From Entoloma clypeatum (taxonomy: Eukaryota; Basidiomycota; Agaricomycetes; Agaricales; Entolomataceae): 64,000 nucleotides of DNA. Of this stretch, positions 1 to 10,793 are shown piece after piece. How positions within the stretch are numbered: the stretch's first letter is position 1; every line of letters starts with the position of its first letter. The notes beneath the pieces are model-generated. The model saw nothing but the letters and a program-made list of their open reading frames with translations, was not told the origin of the DNA and searched no databases. The position numbers and the translations under genes are program-made. Location of the stretch: assembly GCA_963565915.1 (NCBI GenBank), contig OY751493.1, positions 2,976,001-3,040,000 of the forward strand, in the 5' to 3' direction.

Positions 1-179
1 CAGTGTTTAAATCCAAGTTGTCGATGCAGCCGATAGGTGTGGATCAGGTGATCTAGCATGCTTGGCTTAATGCCGAGCAGCTGTGATGATTGCAAGCTTA
101 GCTCAGCAGGTTCATCATCCTCAGGGGCGGTGATGCCAGCGGCCCTGGGAGTCCTTTGGTACCTGGTGACGGTGACCAT
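1..179 (-). other. Partial open frame running off the window edge
   Basis: An ATG at 179 (minus strand) opens a frame of about 59 codons that runs off the left end without a stop. It contains TPRAAGITAP, close to TPRATGIAAP in the copia F gag fragment around 2080-2110 on the same strand, and the DNA at about 121-150 resembles 2071-2105. This suggests a second, partly duplicated copy of the same gag region. No catalytic motif is visible and the assignment is weak. The frame could also be chance. Confidence 0.2.
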
Positions 180-1528
180 GGATATGTCCAAATATTCAAA
201 GTGTAGAAACACTTTGATGCGTTCATGCAATCAATAGTAATCTTGTATACCAAGAACCATGTGATACACAATTTAATGCATATTAGTAAGCAATCAATTA
301 AGATGCTTCTTCAAGTAATCAAAAGTGATTGCTTGGAATAGAAACCCGACAATAGTCTTTTTAGGACTAACAGATTGATTCATATGACAGTCTTGGTTAT
401 CCAAATATCATTGTTTTGGACAACATGTCATTTTATCTTTGGAGTAAGATAGATCCTTGTTCAAGATGTCGCAGATTTAATGGGTAAATCACTGTGCATC
501 CTATAGAGTGTTGTACACAAAACAATTGCATGAGATAAAATCAATCAATGCAAAGTTTGCAAGAATGCAAGTTCAATTAAGAATTGCTCTTTTTCTCTAT
601 ATTCTCCCCCTTTTCCAGTCAAGTGTGGAATCGTTTCGTGCTTGAAACGACATAAATCATTTGCTTTGTAAATGGCATATGAACTGAAACAGTGCAGAAC
701 TTGGCTGGGAAACCAATAATTCATGCGAAAAGGGTGTGAATCGCTGATCTGAGATAAGTCTCAGGTGATCATTCCAGTTCCATTCGCAAGCAACGCCTAT
801 TGCATGACTCCATGACTAATCCATTTTGCAAATAGAGTGTCACAATGACCCTATTTTAATTTCACAACGGAAATTATTCCCATGCAATAATGGAGAGCTT
901 TTAAGATGAGGAGCATACATGTTTTGCTCAACTCAATCTTGTGCTACTTTGTGCAACAGTTGTTGCGGAAAAAGTGAAGGAACAAGGTTGGTTGGTTAGA
1001 CCAATCTTGAATCAATGATTGAAGGGTGTTTTAAGACTCTTCTATCTTGTGAATAATGAAGTAGATTACAACATTATCAAAATGCTTAGAAGCATTTATT
1101 TATCCAATTAATCATGCATCTATAGACAGAGGCGTGATTTTAGCATGTCTCTTTAGCAATGATGTAAAGTGGAATTTGAATCCAAAGTAAAGGAATAAAG
1201 ACGCAGCAAAAGACAAGTTAATGACTTGCACAGTCATTTTAAACAAGCTTAAATGCACGATTCCAAAAGGGGACAGGGATAGTAACTCAATTAAGAGTTC
1301 TTTTGACACCCAATTAAACACGTGCTTTTACATGTTTTTTCCTTTAATAGTAGGTAGCTTGAAAGCACACTAACTATCTGGATTATTCCATGATTGGATA
1401 TAAGTTATTTGAACATTAAAAATGCGAAATGCATTTTTCAAGCTCTCTTAGTATTTCTTTCATAGACATGTCGCAAACACAATTCATTGCAACAGTGAAA
1501 GAAAATACAAATCATTTTACATAATGAT
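180..1528. other. AT-rich interval without recognisable genes
   Basis: No open frame of convincing length, no LTR-like termini and no tandem array were seen in this AT-rich stretch. It may be old transposon-derived DNA beside copia F. Confidence 0.4.
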
Positions 1529-1985
1529 TAGTCTTCGAAAGTCCAGTCCAGTCCGGTTTTTTGCCCAAAAAATTAAGAACCTAGAACCAAGACTGGTTGA
1601 GTGGTTTCTCCAAAAAACTGAAACCAGGACTGGACTGGTTCCTTTCTGAAAAAAGTAAATCAGGACTGGTTCAAACTGGTTTAAACTGGTTATTTTCCAA
1701 TTTATTAAAACTGTTTCAGAATATCATTTATGACACATTTCAAAACATTTTATAGAAGCTTTGATAAACAAAATCTATGTGAACCTATGACCAGTTTACA
1801 TTTTTTGAGTCTCAAATCAAGACTGGTGGAAAGCCAGTCTTCTTTTTTTCCAAAATTTGAAGAACCTGAGACTGGTCAATTCTTAAAAATCTGAAACTTG
1901 AGACTGCAGTCCAGTCTTTCACCAGTCTTTACCAGTCTGGTTCTGGTCCAGTTCTAGGTCTTTGAGACTGGACTTCAAAACACTA
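1529..1985. mobile_element. hAT-like MITE, old copy (457 bp)
   Basis: The ends are imperfect inverted repeats: TAGTCTTCGAAAGTCCAGTC on the left, and TAGTGTTTTGAAGTCCAGTC when the right end is read inward. The flanking octamers ATAATGAT (1521-1528) and GTAATAAT (1986-1993) match at 6 of 8 bases and both differences are transitions, so they look like a decayed 8-bp target duplication. The interior is a run of diverged ACTGG/CCAGT motifs with no coding frame. The same family occurs at 18430 and 57059. An 8-bp duplication and a TAGTGTTT end are typical of the hAT superfamily, so this is a non-autonomous member. Confidence 0.7.
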
Positions 1986-2906
1986 GTAATAATATGCTGT
2001 TCTAAGGTCCAAGTGTGGAAACGCTGTGTCGTAATCTTCGACGGGTGGATCCTTATGTTGTTCTGTTGTGATGGCATTCCCAGGGGCGGCAATGCCAGTG
2101 GCTCTGGGAGTGTTAAACACTATTCCGTTATAACTGCTGTGATAGGGCTCAACAAAATGTGAACAGGCTCGAGTTCTCTCCCATAGGTTCTGAGACGGAT
2201 TATGAAATCCATCGCATGATTTCAGCTGAGGATTGTAGGCAATGCCTATGCCGTTTAGGTAATCCCCCAGCGAAAAGTCAGAAGCATGGTTTGGATGATG
2301 ACGATTGTATTTTTCAACAATCAATTCTCAAACCTTGAAGTAGGTGAGATCATTATTATAGAGAAGAATCTCTGTGGCATAGTCATCCCAATCAGGAGAT
2401 GGGAGTGAAGATAGTAACATCAGGGCGCGCGTCAACTGAGAAATAGAATGATGTGTGCTGAGGTGATCATAGATCTTATTGAGATAATCAATCTTGATCG
2501 CAGGGTGTGACTTCATTGAAAGCCTGAAGGACAATGCGGCACGAACATCTGACAGAACTGTTGTGTAGACAGCTCGTCCAAATCTATTCTTTAACTCAAA
2601 CCAGGTCTCGTGAGACATGCTTTTGGTGAGTTTGATTGACAGATCGACGCGGAGTCAAATATTGGCAAGAGCCAATTGATCCCTGATGTTCCATCCTCTG
2701 ACTAGTGTTGCAGCTTTCCGCCTACATGTGGAGGACTCTAAGGGTCTCTTTTCAGTGCCAGCAACGATCTGCCACAAATCTTGAGATTTAAGGTACGAAC
2801 ACATGGTGCTCGACCACTCAAGATAGTTGCCGTCAAGAACGGGAACAGTAATCAAAGTGTTGATTGATGACATGTTTGATCTGTTTGAAAAAACAGTCAT
2901 CAGCAA
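1986..2906 (-). pseudogene. Ty1/copia gag fragment (copia F)
   Basis: Reading on the minus strand from about 2906, the frame holds LDGNYLEWSSTMCSYL and DLWQIVAG, the usual start of copia-type Gag (UBN2/DUF4219-like: a short N-terminal stretch, then W-x-x-M-x-S-x-L). The downstream frame (2618-2328) holds the helical Gag core with LLSSLPSPDWD, and the last part runs in a third frame (2324-1983). At least two frameshifts separate these blocks, and no protease, integrase or RT follows, so it is a dead remnant. The MITE at 1529-1985 abuts its 3' end. Confidence 0.65.
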
Positions 2907-3130
2907 AATATCAAGAACAATTTAAACCAATTAAGGTATTGTCTGATTTGTTGACACATGTCAGAGAGCTTTGTAATAGCTTTTTATTAATGTGACTTAG
3001 AGTCACAATGCTGTGGTATTTACAAAAGATGGTCATCTATAGTTCAGGCGATTCCTCCATCTTTATTACTCCAGGTGTAATACTGGGTGTGATTCTCCTT
3101 TCTTCATTGTCACTGTGATTGAAGGGGGAT
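2907..3130. other. Short non-coding gap before gypsy B1
   Basis: Nothing recognisable. The last five bases, GGGAT (3126-3130), are the left target-site duplication of gypsy B1. The matching copy is at 18367-18371. Confidence 0.6.
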
Positions 3131-3563
3131 TGTAAGGGCAACCACTTTCACTTTTCACTTTTCCTTTCCTTTCTTCCTTTCCTTTCTATTCCACCATCTC
3201 CGACGTCCTCCGATCGTATCCGCTGTCTCCGACATCTTATCCACCTCTCCGCATCCAACGACTCTGCCCCCATCCGCTACTCCGCATGTCGGATCGCAGG
3301 TACTATCATTCATCTTGTTTCCATTCATCCTTCATCCCTACTCCTGATCATTGCTCATCATTCATGCGTCTCATTTTATCTCTTATTTCATATCTCATTT
3401 TACTATTTATCTCGCTAGCTTGCAGGGGAATCCTTAGAACTTTCTCTTCAGATCTCCCTTGCAAGGTGTGTGTTGTATTACTTATCAGACTGCTCAATCT
3501 AAACTTTGGATCTCCCTTGCAAGTATCTGAGTTTGAGTCTTGGATCGTAAGGTCGCCCTTACA
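3131..3563 (+). repeat. 5' LTR of gypsy B1
   Basis: It starts TGTAAGGGCAACCAC and ends GTCGCCCTTACA, so the ends are inverted (TGTAAGGGC/GCCCTTACA). It is homologous to the LTRs at 17934, 34466 and 39407. No strong TATA box is evident. The segment AGAACTTTCT at 3436-3445 is the partner of the putative primer-binding site. Confidence 0.9.
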
Positions 3564-3565
3564 GT

Positions 3566-3575
3566 AGGAAGTTCT
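3566..3575 (+). promoter_or_regulatory. Putative self-priming primer-binding site of gypsy B1
   Basis: AGGAAGTTCT lies 2 nt after the LTR and pairs with LTR segment 3436-3445, with one G-U wobble. The younger copy B2 has a perfect 10-nt match at the same place. Confidence 0.45.
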
Positions 3576-3724
3576 CTTCTAATTGGACCAGGTCCGATTG
3601 CATCTTTGTCACAATTCCACGCTTCGGAGCAGCTTCATCCGCATCCGACTCCGATACATCTCACACCCCTTCCAGTTCTTCTAATTACCTCTCCGTAACT
3701 GGTGATTCTGCTCCGCGCATAGTA

Positions 3725-4855
3725 ATGGACAACCCCAATCGCCTTGAACAGCTCGAGCATGAGTTCCAGGAACAATGTCAAACTCTCGCTGATATCTCGA
3801 CTCAACTTGACCAACTCCTCCTTGCCTTCAACGCAATTCCTGCCCCAGCTCTGCCACCTATCCCACCTGCTCCTGCACCTGCGCCGCTCGCTCCGGCCAA
3901 TCCGGGCATGCATTGAGCAAAACCTGCCAATCCATTGGACTTTGATGGATCACGCGCAAATGGCTGGACCTTTCTAAACTCCTGTGAATTGTTTATGGGG
4001 CTGGCTCTGGAACAGTTCGCAGACGACCATGCTAAAATTTATTGGGCCTTATCTTTCATGAAGAGTGGATGCGCAGCATGCTTTGCGGATTGCATTATCC
4101 GACAGGAGCGGAGGACCGGTGCTCCGCCTTATCAGACTTGGGTGGACTTCCGTGCAGTCTTTACAGCAGAGTTCACTCTGAAGAATGAGGAACAGGATGC
4201 GAGACTGATCCTTGAAGGAGAATCCTATTATCAAGGTCAACGGGATGTCGAGACCTATATTGACGAGTTCAAAGACTACATTGACAAAGCGGGCTATCAG
4301 GAGGATACCAACATCGTACTCAAATTCTGCCATGGTCTCCGTTCCGACATTCAGAACGAGATTGCCACCCTGACCCATGGACGGCCTGCAGATGACAACC
4401 CCAATGAGTGGTACTCTGCAGCACGAGTCAATGACGACAATAGGATTGCCAACAAAGCCTTCAAAGCCACTGCTCTGACCCGCACCTCCGCTTTCCGCAA
4501 CGTTGTCGGACCACGAGTACCTGGCACCTCAGTATTCCCTCGCCCCTACATTCCATTCACTCCACGTACAACTCCGCTCGCATCCGCATCCACTCTGCCA
4601 ACAAGGGACCCCAATGCAATGGACATTGATACTTCACGCGTCAAAGGCAATGCCAATGCATGCTTCAGATGTAACAAAACGGGTCACTTTAGTCGTGAAT
4701 GCCCCCTTCGCTTTGATGTTCGCTTCATGACAACGGAGGAGCAGGATGAGTTTGTTATGGAACAACTCATGGCAGCAGAAGGCAACTCCGTTCTGCCCAC
4801 GGAGTCTGCGGAGTCAGAGGAAGGACAGGAGGATTTTCCTCCCCACAGCGAGTGA
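3725..4855 (+). pseudogene. gag: Gypsy B1 gag, broken
   Basis: It encodes the Gag structural protein of the element, homologous over its whole length to B2 gag at 35071-36213. The ATG at 3725 (MDNPNRLEQLEHEF) is conserved between copies. Visible parts are an N-terminal coiled-coil-like stretch, a Pro/Ala-rich linker, the retrotransposon Gag core (WTFLNSCELFMGL onward) and one CCHC zinc knuckle, CFRCNKTGHFSREC, near the C terminus. An in-frame TGA at 3914-3916 replaces a CGA arginine codon still present in B2, and several Arg-to-Cys changes in the core also fit CpG decay. It cannot give full-length Gag. Confidence 0.88.
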
Positions 4856-5290
4856 ACAGTGCGCCCTCGTTGTCTGCTAAAAATCATTATGCTGCCTTAT
4901 TTATGGAACAATATGATCCTATACCCTCCATCTCTAAGCCTGCAAACGATCCCATAGTCACACCCAACTCCGCAAATCCCATCCACCTCCGCCTCTCTAA
5001 ATGGGAGCATCGGCTTCCAAAACAATATGTCCTCGCCTCTGCTCAGTCCGACAATTCTATTGAACTAGACATAGTTCTTGAAACTACCGACACCAAAGAC
5101 ACACTATCACAAAAGGCCTTACTCGACAGCGGGGCAACAGGGTCGTTTATTGAACGCACTCTGGTTGAGAAACATCGACTCTCTACTCAAAAACTACAAC
5201 GCACAATTCCGGTATACAACATCGACGGAACTCCAAACGAGGCCGGAGCAATAATGGAGGTGTTGGATGTAGTGCTCCGCTATCGGGATC
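4856..5290 (+). pseudogene. pol: Gypsy B1 pol start with aspartic protease, truncated
   Basis: This frame lies -1 relative to gag. It has the linker SAPSLSAKNHYAALFMEQYD shared with B2, then a retropepsin active site ALLDSGATGSFIE near 5131, and continues to about 5290, where copia D1 sequence begins. The protease C terminus and nearly all of RT are missing, since B1 sequence resumes only in RNase H at 8897. This is the only surviving sample of the B-family protease in the window, because B2 lacks it. Confidence 0.8.
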
Positions 5291-5299
5291 ACTGTAATG

Positions 5300-8215
5300 A
5301 CTGTCATTGTCATCATTTCCGGGGATGAGGTCCTCATACTCATCAGTCGGTTCTGGGTTTTCCATTTCTGGATGGTTTTCTGGCAAAGAGTCGATGTGGC
5401 ATCTAGGGTACTTGCTTTCATCAAAGATAGCTTTCCCACCCATGAAAATTGTATTAGTCTCAGGATCCATGAAACGGTATCCTTTGACCCCTGGTTTTGA
5501 TCCGAGATAAATCATCAATCGGGATCTAGACTCCAGGGAATTTCTACGTTTTTCCTTTGGGATATACACATATGCCTGACATCCGAAGACTCTGATGCTT
5601 GACATATCGGGCATCTCATTGGTCACCCTGAAGTAAGGAGTATTCCATTCGAGACGCTGCATGGGCGTTCTGTTGTAGAGAAACGCTGCATGTTCCAAAC
5701 AGAATTCCCACCACATAGGGGGTAAGCACACATTGAAGCGCAAGGCCTGAGATTTCTCCCACAGGGTTCGATTTATCTGTTCTGCTCTACCGTTCTGCTG
5801 GTGCTGATACGGGAGCGTGACGTCGATCAGAACTCCATGATTGGCAAGTACATCCTTGTATTCGTCGAACTCTCCACCTCCATCAACTCGCCAGTTTTTA
5901 GGAGTGGCGGCGAACTGATTCTGGATCATCGCAAGAAATTGTCGCAGTGCCGTGATGGCATCCGACTTCTTTCTAAGCAAGACAACCCAGACGTGGGATG
6001 AAAAATCATCCAAAAACGTGAGGAAATGTTTATATTTATGGTATGATGCCGTGGATATCTGTTTGAAATCGGAATGGATCAGATCAAAGGTTTTGGTTGC
6101 CCTTGTTATCGAATTGGGATATGACTGATTCGGCATTTTCCCTTTGAGGCAACCTGTGCAACTTTCCTGTGATTTCTCACGTACTAGTGTTTCAGGTACC
6201 CCTTTGGTACTGATGGGAATCTTTCGGAGTGCTTGATCATTTGGGTGACCAAGGCGCTTGTGCCATGTTTCGACAGTGATTTCGCTCAAGATCACATGGA
6301 TCTGGTCATAGCGTATTTCAGTGTCTAACCAGTAAATGGTTTGACCAAGAATGTGGGGCGAAAACTGGATTTTGTTCAGCCCTTTGGAGATGTTGATTTC
6401 TCCATGAGTCCCGTCTACTTTGTAACCATGGTTAAGGAAGATGCCTAGGGACAGTAGGCGTGTGTCCATGTCCGGGATGTAGAACACCGGTCTGAGGAGA
6501 TGGGTTTTAACTTCCCCATTTAGGGTGTGCCATACTGGAACTGCCCCAACTCCGAGAATTTCCAGTTTTTTCCCTTTAGCTGCAGTTTGGACAAAATGCT
6601 TGACCGTGAGAGGTCTAAAATATGCGAAGTCCTTGAACTCATAGATGAAGTGTAAGGAGGTGCCGGAATCTAAGATCCATTGCACGTGTTCTTTTTCCTT
6701 ACAGTGTGTACAAGAGGCAAAATGTTTAATATATTTTTTGTGTAGATCACTGCTGAAGTGATCTATGCACTCTGTAGTGGTACTAGCTAATATGTTATAC
6801 GTCTGTTGAGAGGCATAATTAACTTTCTGCATTTGGTAAGGTTTAAGAAGAGGGTTTGACAGACTGTCAAGTTCTATCTCGTAATCAAACTCATCCGGCC
6901 CCATTTGTTCTTGGTCTATGTCCATCATCCGCAGCGATTGGTCTAACGGCAGAGTTACTCGACGCTGTTTAGTTGGCCTCTCGTCGATGTCTGGAATGAT
7001 GGTGTCCAAGATATGAAGATTTGACCCAGAGGGTCGGGCGCCAATTTCTCGGGTGAGTTTTCTCACCTTGTTCTTTTTCCATGCTGACGGCTTGCCCGAA
7101 GGAAGCCCGGTGTACTGAGAGGGAGGCGGGTTCATGCGTTGCAGGAGTGACTGCATTCTTTCCGACTCAGGCTGTGCGGTACTCAAAGTTTTCCCGTGGC
7201 CTGTTATAGTGGTGAAGGCAGGTGCATGATGAGGAGGGAGAGGACAAGGAGCAGATCGACGAGAGAGTTGTTCGATGGCGGGTGCAATGAACTCAACCAT
7301 CTCCTCAGCGTGGTCGGAGTCGTTGTCTGCATTGTTGGCGCACTTCTTCTGGTTGCGCCAGCGTCCCTTTCCATTCTTCTTTTCAGAAGCGGTACTTGGG
7401 TCGGTTGAGTTGGGCTGCTCGTCAGCGTTGTTCCGCGAGGTACTCGGCGCTGTCTGCTTTTCCCATTTGGGGTCTTGCCCCTTTCGCTTAGTCCTGGAGA
7501 TTTTCCGGGCCTGCTCGTTGGACGCCCGAGTAGACCCTATCGCATACTTGTGCCTGTATTCTGAAACAATGCTGTCAGTGACGGCCTGCCATGTGAAGTC
7601 GTCGGCGTCGTAGACCTGAAAGAGGGCAGTGGAGAGAGACGACCAAGCATCAGGAATTGCACTTGCCAAGATCATAGCCTGCATCAGGTCAGGCACAACA
7701 AATTTTGAGTCACTAAGGCGAGCGAAGAGTGACCCAAGGTGCTCGATTTCTGGCACAGGGTCCCAACCAGACAGTTTGAAAGAGGCTGCGGCTTTGAAAT
7801 CACCAAATATGGTGGCGGGGGAGACCTTTGAATAGGCGTCCTTCAGTGATGTCCAGGCGTCTTTTGAGGACTTGGCGTCCTTGATGTGCCTCCTGATTGC
7901 CTCGGAGACTTTGAGGCGGATGGAACCCAGAGCCATGTCGTCGTCCCTGATCCAGAACTTTCTTTCTTTGTGGAAGCTAGGTTGGTCGACGGTGGTGGTG
8001 ATCACCGGAGGTTGGGTTGCAGATGTGGAGGTGGCGGAGGCAGGGGTGGAGACCGTGACCGTAAAGTCGGCGATGTCAGGGCGCTCAATGTCACCAGATA
8101 CGATGCGCCAGACTCCTTGATGGAGGAGATAGGATTTCATTTTTTCGGCCCAGCTTTGGTAGTCGATTCCGTCAAAGACGGTGATGGAGTCAAGGGCAGA
8201 GTGGGAGGTAGACAT
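5300..8215 (-). pseudogene. gag-pol: Copia D1 gag-protease-integrase polyprotein, 3'-truncated
   Basis: A single uninterrupted frame starts at ATG 8215 (MSTSHSALDSITVFDG) and spans about 970 codons before running into antisense gypsy B1 sequence. The Gag core (SWAEKMKSYLLHQG, UBN2-like) covers residues 1-230. A protease motif WILDSGTSLHF lies near residue 514, and D2 has DSGA here. The integrase has the HHCC zinc region (HKRLGHP...CTGCLKGK) and a DDE triad: HSD near 713, RVDGGGEF near 778, and Glu in NGRAEQINRT near 807. It has fewer stops than D2, so it is better preserved although truncated. It cannot replicate alone because RT and RNase H are missing. Confidence 0.88.
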
Positions 8216-8573
8216 TTTTTAATGAATCTAAAAAGAGTTTTTCCAATCAGTGATGTGCTTATATGAATTTGATTTTAGAGAAAACAAATAAATGATTTCT
8301 CATGACATATTCCCTTCAGGAATAGTGGTCGTGGAAAAAACCCTTATTATGTCAGAAGTGTGTGAGATACGATCGACGTTTCCACATGATGTGTACTAAG
8401 CCAATCCCCTTTAGGGACGCTTCATGACAGGTACTTGTCGTAATGACGTTCCCAGGTTCATATGTGAAGAAGTATGACTCAGAACCTAGATCTTTCGATC
8501 GGTTCTTTGCCAACCAGGGTAGAGTGGGCAGGTACTCGCTGTTGCCAGCGTTCCCAAGTCCCTCTGCTATCCG
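8216..8573 (-). other. Copia D1 5' leader
   Basis: Untranslated region between the primer-binding site and the gag ATG. It aligns with the D2 leader at 52162-52520. No extra gene is seen. Confidence 0.7.
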
Positions 8574-8585
8574 GGGCCCATAACC
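8574..8585 (-). promoter_or_regulatory. Copia D1 primer-binding site
   Basis: Read on the minus strand, GGTTATGGGCCC lies directly after the LTR. It is complementary to the anticodon arm of initiator tRNA-Met, the site used by Drosophila copia for half-tRNA priming. Confidence 0.6.
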
Positions 8586-8896
8586 TGTTGAAGTTCCACC
8601 TGGGCGCTAGCCGCAGATGTACTGAGCAACACAGCTACAGTGGAAGTACTCTACTTAACTGTTCTAGTCACTTACTTGGATTGGAAAGGGTGAGGCTGAT
8701 GAGAGCGGTTGAGGCTGGGAAGAGCGATGGAGCTGGTTAAGAGTCAAGAGACAACTTGTTGATATTGACAGTTTCCTGGTCTTATATACCGTACTACTGT
8801 TTGTACCAACCAAATAAGTATGTAATCGAAGATGTGTAAATGGTCATGTGATGTAATCTAATCTAATCTAATCTACGTGATGGAAAAGTTTCAACA
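8586..8896 (-). repeat. 5' LTR of copia D1
   Basis: 311 bp, TGTTGAAAC...CTTCAACA in the element orientation. It contains four GATTA units near its start and a TATATAAG box. It is homologous to the LTRs at 51838 and 62074. Confidence 0.85.
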
Positions 8897-10207
8897 CAAC
8901 CAACAGAGGACAGTAAGTGGCACCCTGTCGCATTCTATTCCAAAAGCCTTAGTCCGGTGGAACGCAACTATGAGATCTACGACAAGGAGATGTTGGCAGT
9001 GGTCCGCGCATTGGAGGAGTGGAGGCACTTCCTTGAAGGAGCAGAGAAGACAGTGGAGATTTGGACGGACCACAAAAATCTTGAGTATTTCATGACAGCT
9101 CAGAAACTAAATTGATGACAGGCTAGATGGTCCTTATACCTCGCTCGTTTCAATTTCAAAATGTGTCCCGACGAGCAGACCACAGAGACAGATCGCGGGA
9201 CAACGATAACATCATCCTTCTTCGACCAGAATTGTTTGCAGTGCAAGCAATGTGTGGGGTAACTGTTCAAGGGGAAGAACGCGACGTCCTCGCACTCCGA
9301 CATCTCCACACTCGGGACTGCACGCTCCTATGTTCATAATGTCTGGAAACTCCATGGACTACCAGAGGCCATTGTCTCCAACCGAGGACCACAGTTTGTC
9401 GCCAAGTTCACGCGCGAACTATACAGGCTGCTTAACATTAAGGTTGCTGCCTCGACAGCCTACCATCCGCAGTCGGACGGACAGACGGAGTGGGTCAATC
9501 AAGGATTGGAACAATACCTTTGCCTATTCGTCAATGAACGTCAAGACGATTGGGACAAATGGCTTCCGATGGCTGAATTTGCATACAACAACCATGTTCA
9601 CGCATCGACACATCAAACTCCATTCTACATTGACACCGGCCGCCATCTGCGCATGGGATTCGAACCTTGCGAGAAGTGGACGGAGATTGAGGTGGTAGCG
9701 GATTTCAGCCAGCGGATGAAGGCTGCTCTAGAGGAGGCTCGCGCAGCACTGACAAAGGCAAAAGACAACATGGCGCGATACTACAACCAGCATCGGAGCA
9801 CCACTCCGACATTCCGCCCGGGGGACAAGGTCTTTTTAGACTCATCGGACCTCAAAACCACCCGACCCACAAAAAAACTTGCACATCGGTACGTAGGCCC
9901 TTTCCCAGTGGTCTGACCTGTCGGAACACATGCCTACGAACTTCGCCTTCCCCCTTCCATGTCCCGCATTCACCCAGTATTCCATGTTGTCAAACTTTCA
10001 CTAGTTCCCAACGACCCTTTCTGACGCCAAGTCCGCTCTCCTCCGCCTCTGATGGTAGTCGGAGAAGAATTGGAGTACGATGTTGAAAACCTCTTGGACA
10101 GCCGACTGCATTGAGGCAAGCTTCAATTCTTGGTCAAATGGAAGGGATATGGCTATGAAGAGAATTCCTGGGAAGCAGAAGACAATGTCCACGCTCCGCG
10201 CCTAGTC
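8897..10207 (+). pseudogene. pol: Gypsy B1 RNase H, integrase and chromodomain remnant
   Basis: B1 resumes in the RNase H domain ([19 protein letters not shown]; DHKNLEYF). An internal deletion of about 0.5 kb near 9290 removes the integrase zinc region, after which the catalytic core follows (VSNRGPQFVAKF; the Glu of the triad sits in TEWVNQGLEQ, with Trp for Arg). A chromodomain-like C terminus follows (LEYDVENLLDSRLH; QFLVKWKGYGYEENSWE). In-frame TGA codons at 9113, 9116, 9914, 10022 and 10112 replace CGA codons. The stop at 9914 is shared with B2 at 39006. The LINE insertion at 10208 cuts the last codons, which reappear at 17827. Confidence 0.85.
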
Positions 10208-10224
10208 TTTTTTTTTTTTTTTTT

Positions 10225-10659
10225 GGTGTCAACAATTTATATACCGGTACCCTGAGGGCAGTCCGGTCACCTACTACTACAAGTCGGCAGTAAAGAATTT
10301 TAACATGCGTGTGGGCTAGCACAGAAATGTCCAAAAAATAGAAAAGACGGTACAGCAATAAGATGCAATCAAGGGACTACAGAGGAGAGCATACACCAAA
10401 AGTAACACGATATGTAGAGAGAGACGACATACATGTAGCTGGATACTCCTTGAGGGGAGTATGACTTTAAGCGTCCCCATGACCAGTTCACACGTCCCCA
10501 TCATCACGGCCGCGGCCAGAGGCAGGGGCTTTCCGACGAGTACCGGTTTCCCCGGTCAAGGGACGTACATGGAGGTCGAGCCCAGATGGCTCGCCCCTCG
10601 AATATCGGGCCATGATCCAGCCCCGGTCAAAACGGTGCTGCCAAAACTGACAGCGTGGA
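10225..10659 (-). other. 3' part of the LINE
   Basis: About 435 bp between the poly(T) run and the truncated left end of gypsy A1. No clear motif. A 74-codon minus-strand frame crosses part of it but shows no recognisable domain, so I treat it as LINE 3' end. Confidence 0.5.
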
Positions 10660-10793
10660 AAGATCAGGAAGGTGTCTGATGGAGATACCGATGATGATGA
10701 AACCATCACCATAGAGACCGATGAGAAGGATTTTCCCGAAGGGTCCGATTAAACGACGCTAAGTCGCGACCCTTATCCATTAAACGAACTCGC

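Larger units (their letters stand above)
5291..8896 (-). mobile_element. Copia D1, 3'-truncated Ty1/copia element in gypsy B1
   Basis: In minus orientation the order is 5' LTR (8586-8896), primer-binding site, leader, then gag-protease-integrase. The element stops abruptly in the linker before RT at about 5290-5300. RT, RNase H and the 3' LTR are absent, as are about 1.7 kb of the host element B1, so one deletion or recombination removed both. It is homologous to copia D2 (51838-55770). Confidence 0.85.

Noticed and set aside
1..20. CAGTGTTTAAATCC at the window start as a hAT end
   Set aside because: Resembles the TAGTGTTTAAA end, but only one end is visible and no CCGG/ACTGG-type interior follows.
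8216..8573. Plus-strand frames around 8474-8740
   Set aside because: They lie antisense in the copia D1 leader and LTR and have no counterpart in D2.
10208..10224. Poly-T as a transcription terminator
   Set aside because: The 15-bp duplication around the whole block shows it is the poly(A) tail of a minus-strand LINE.
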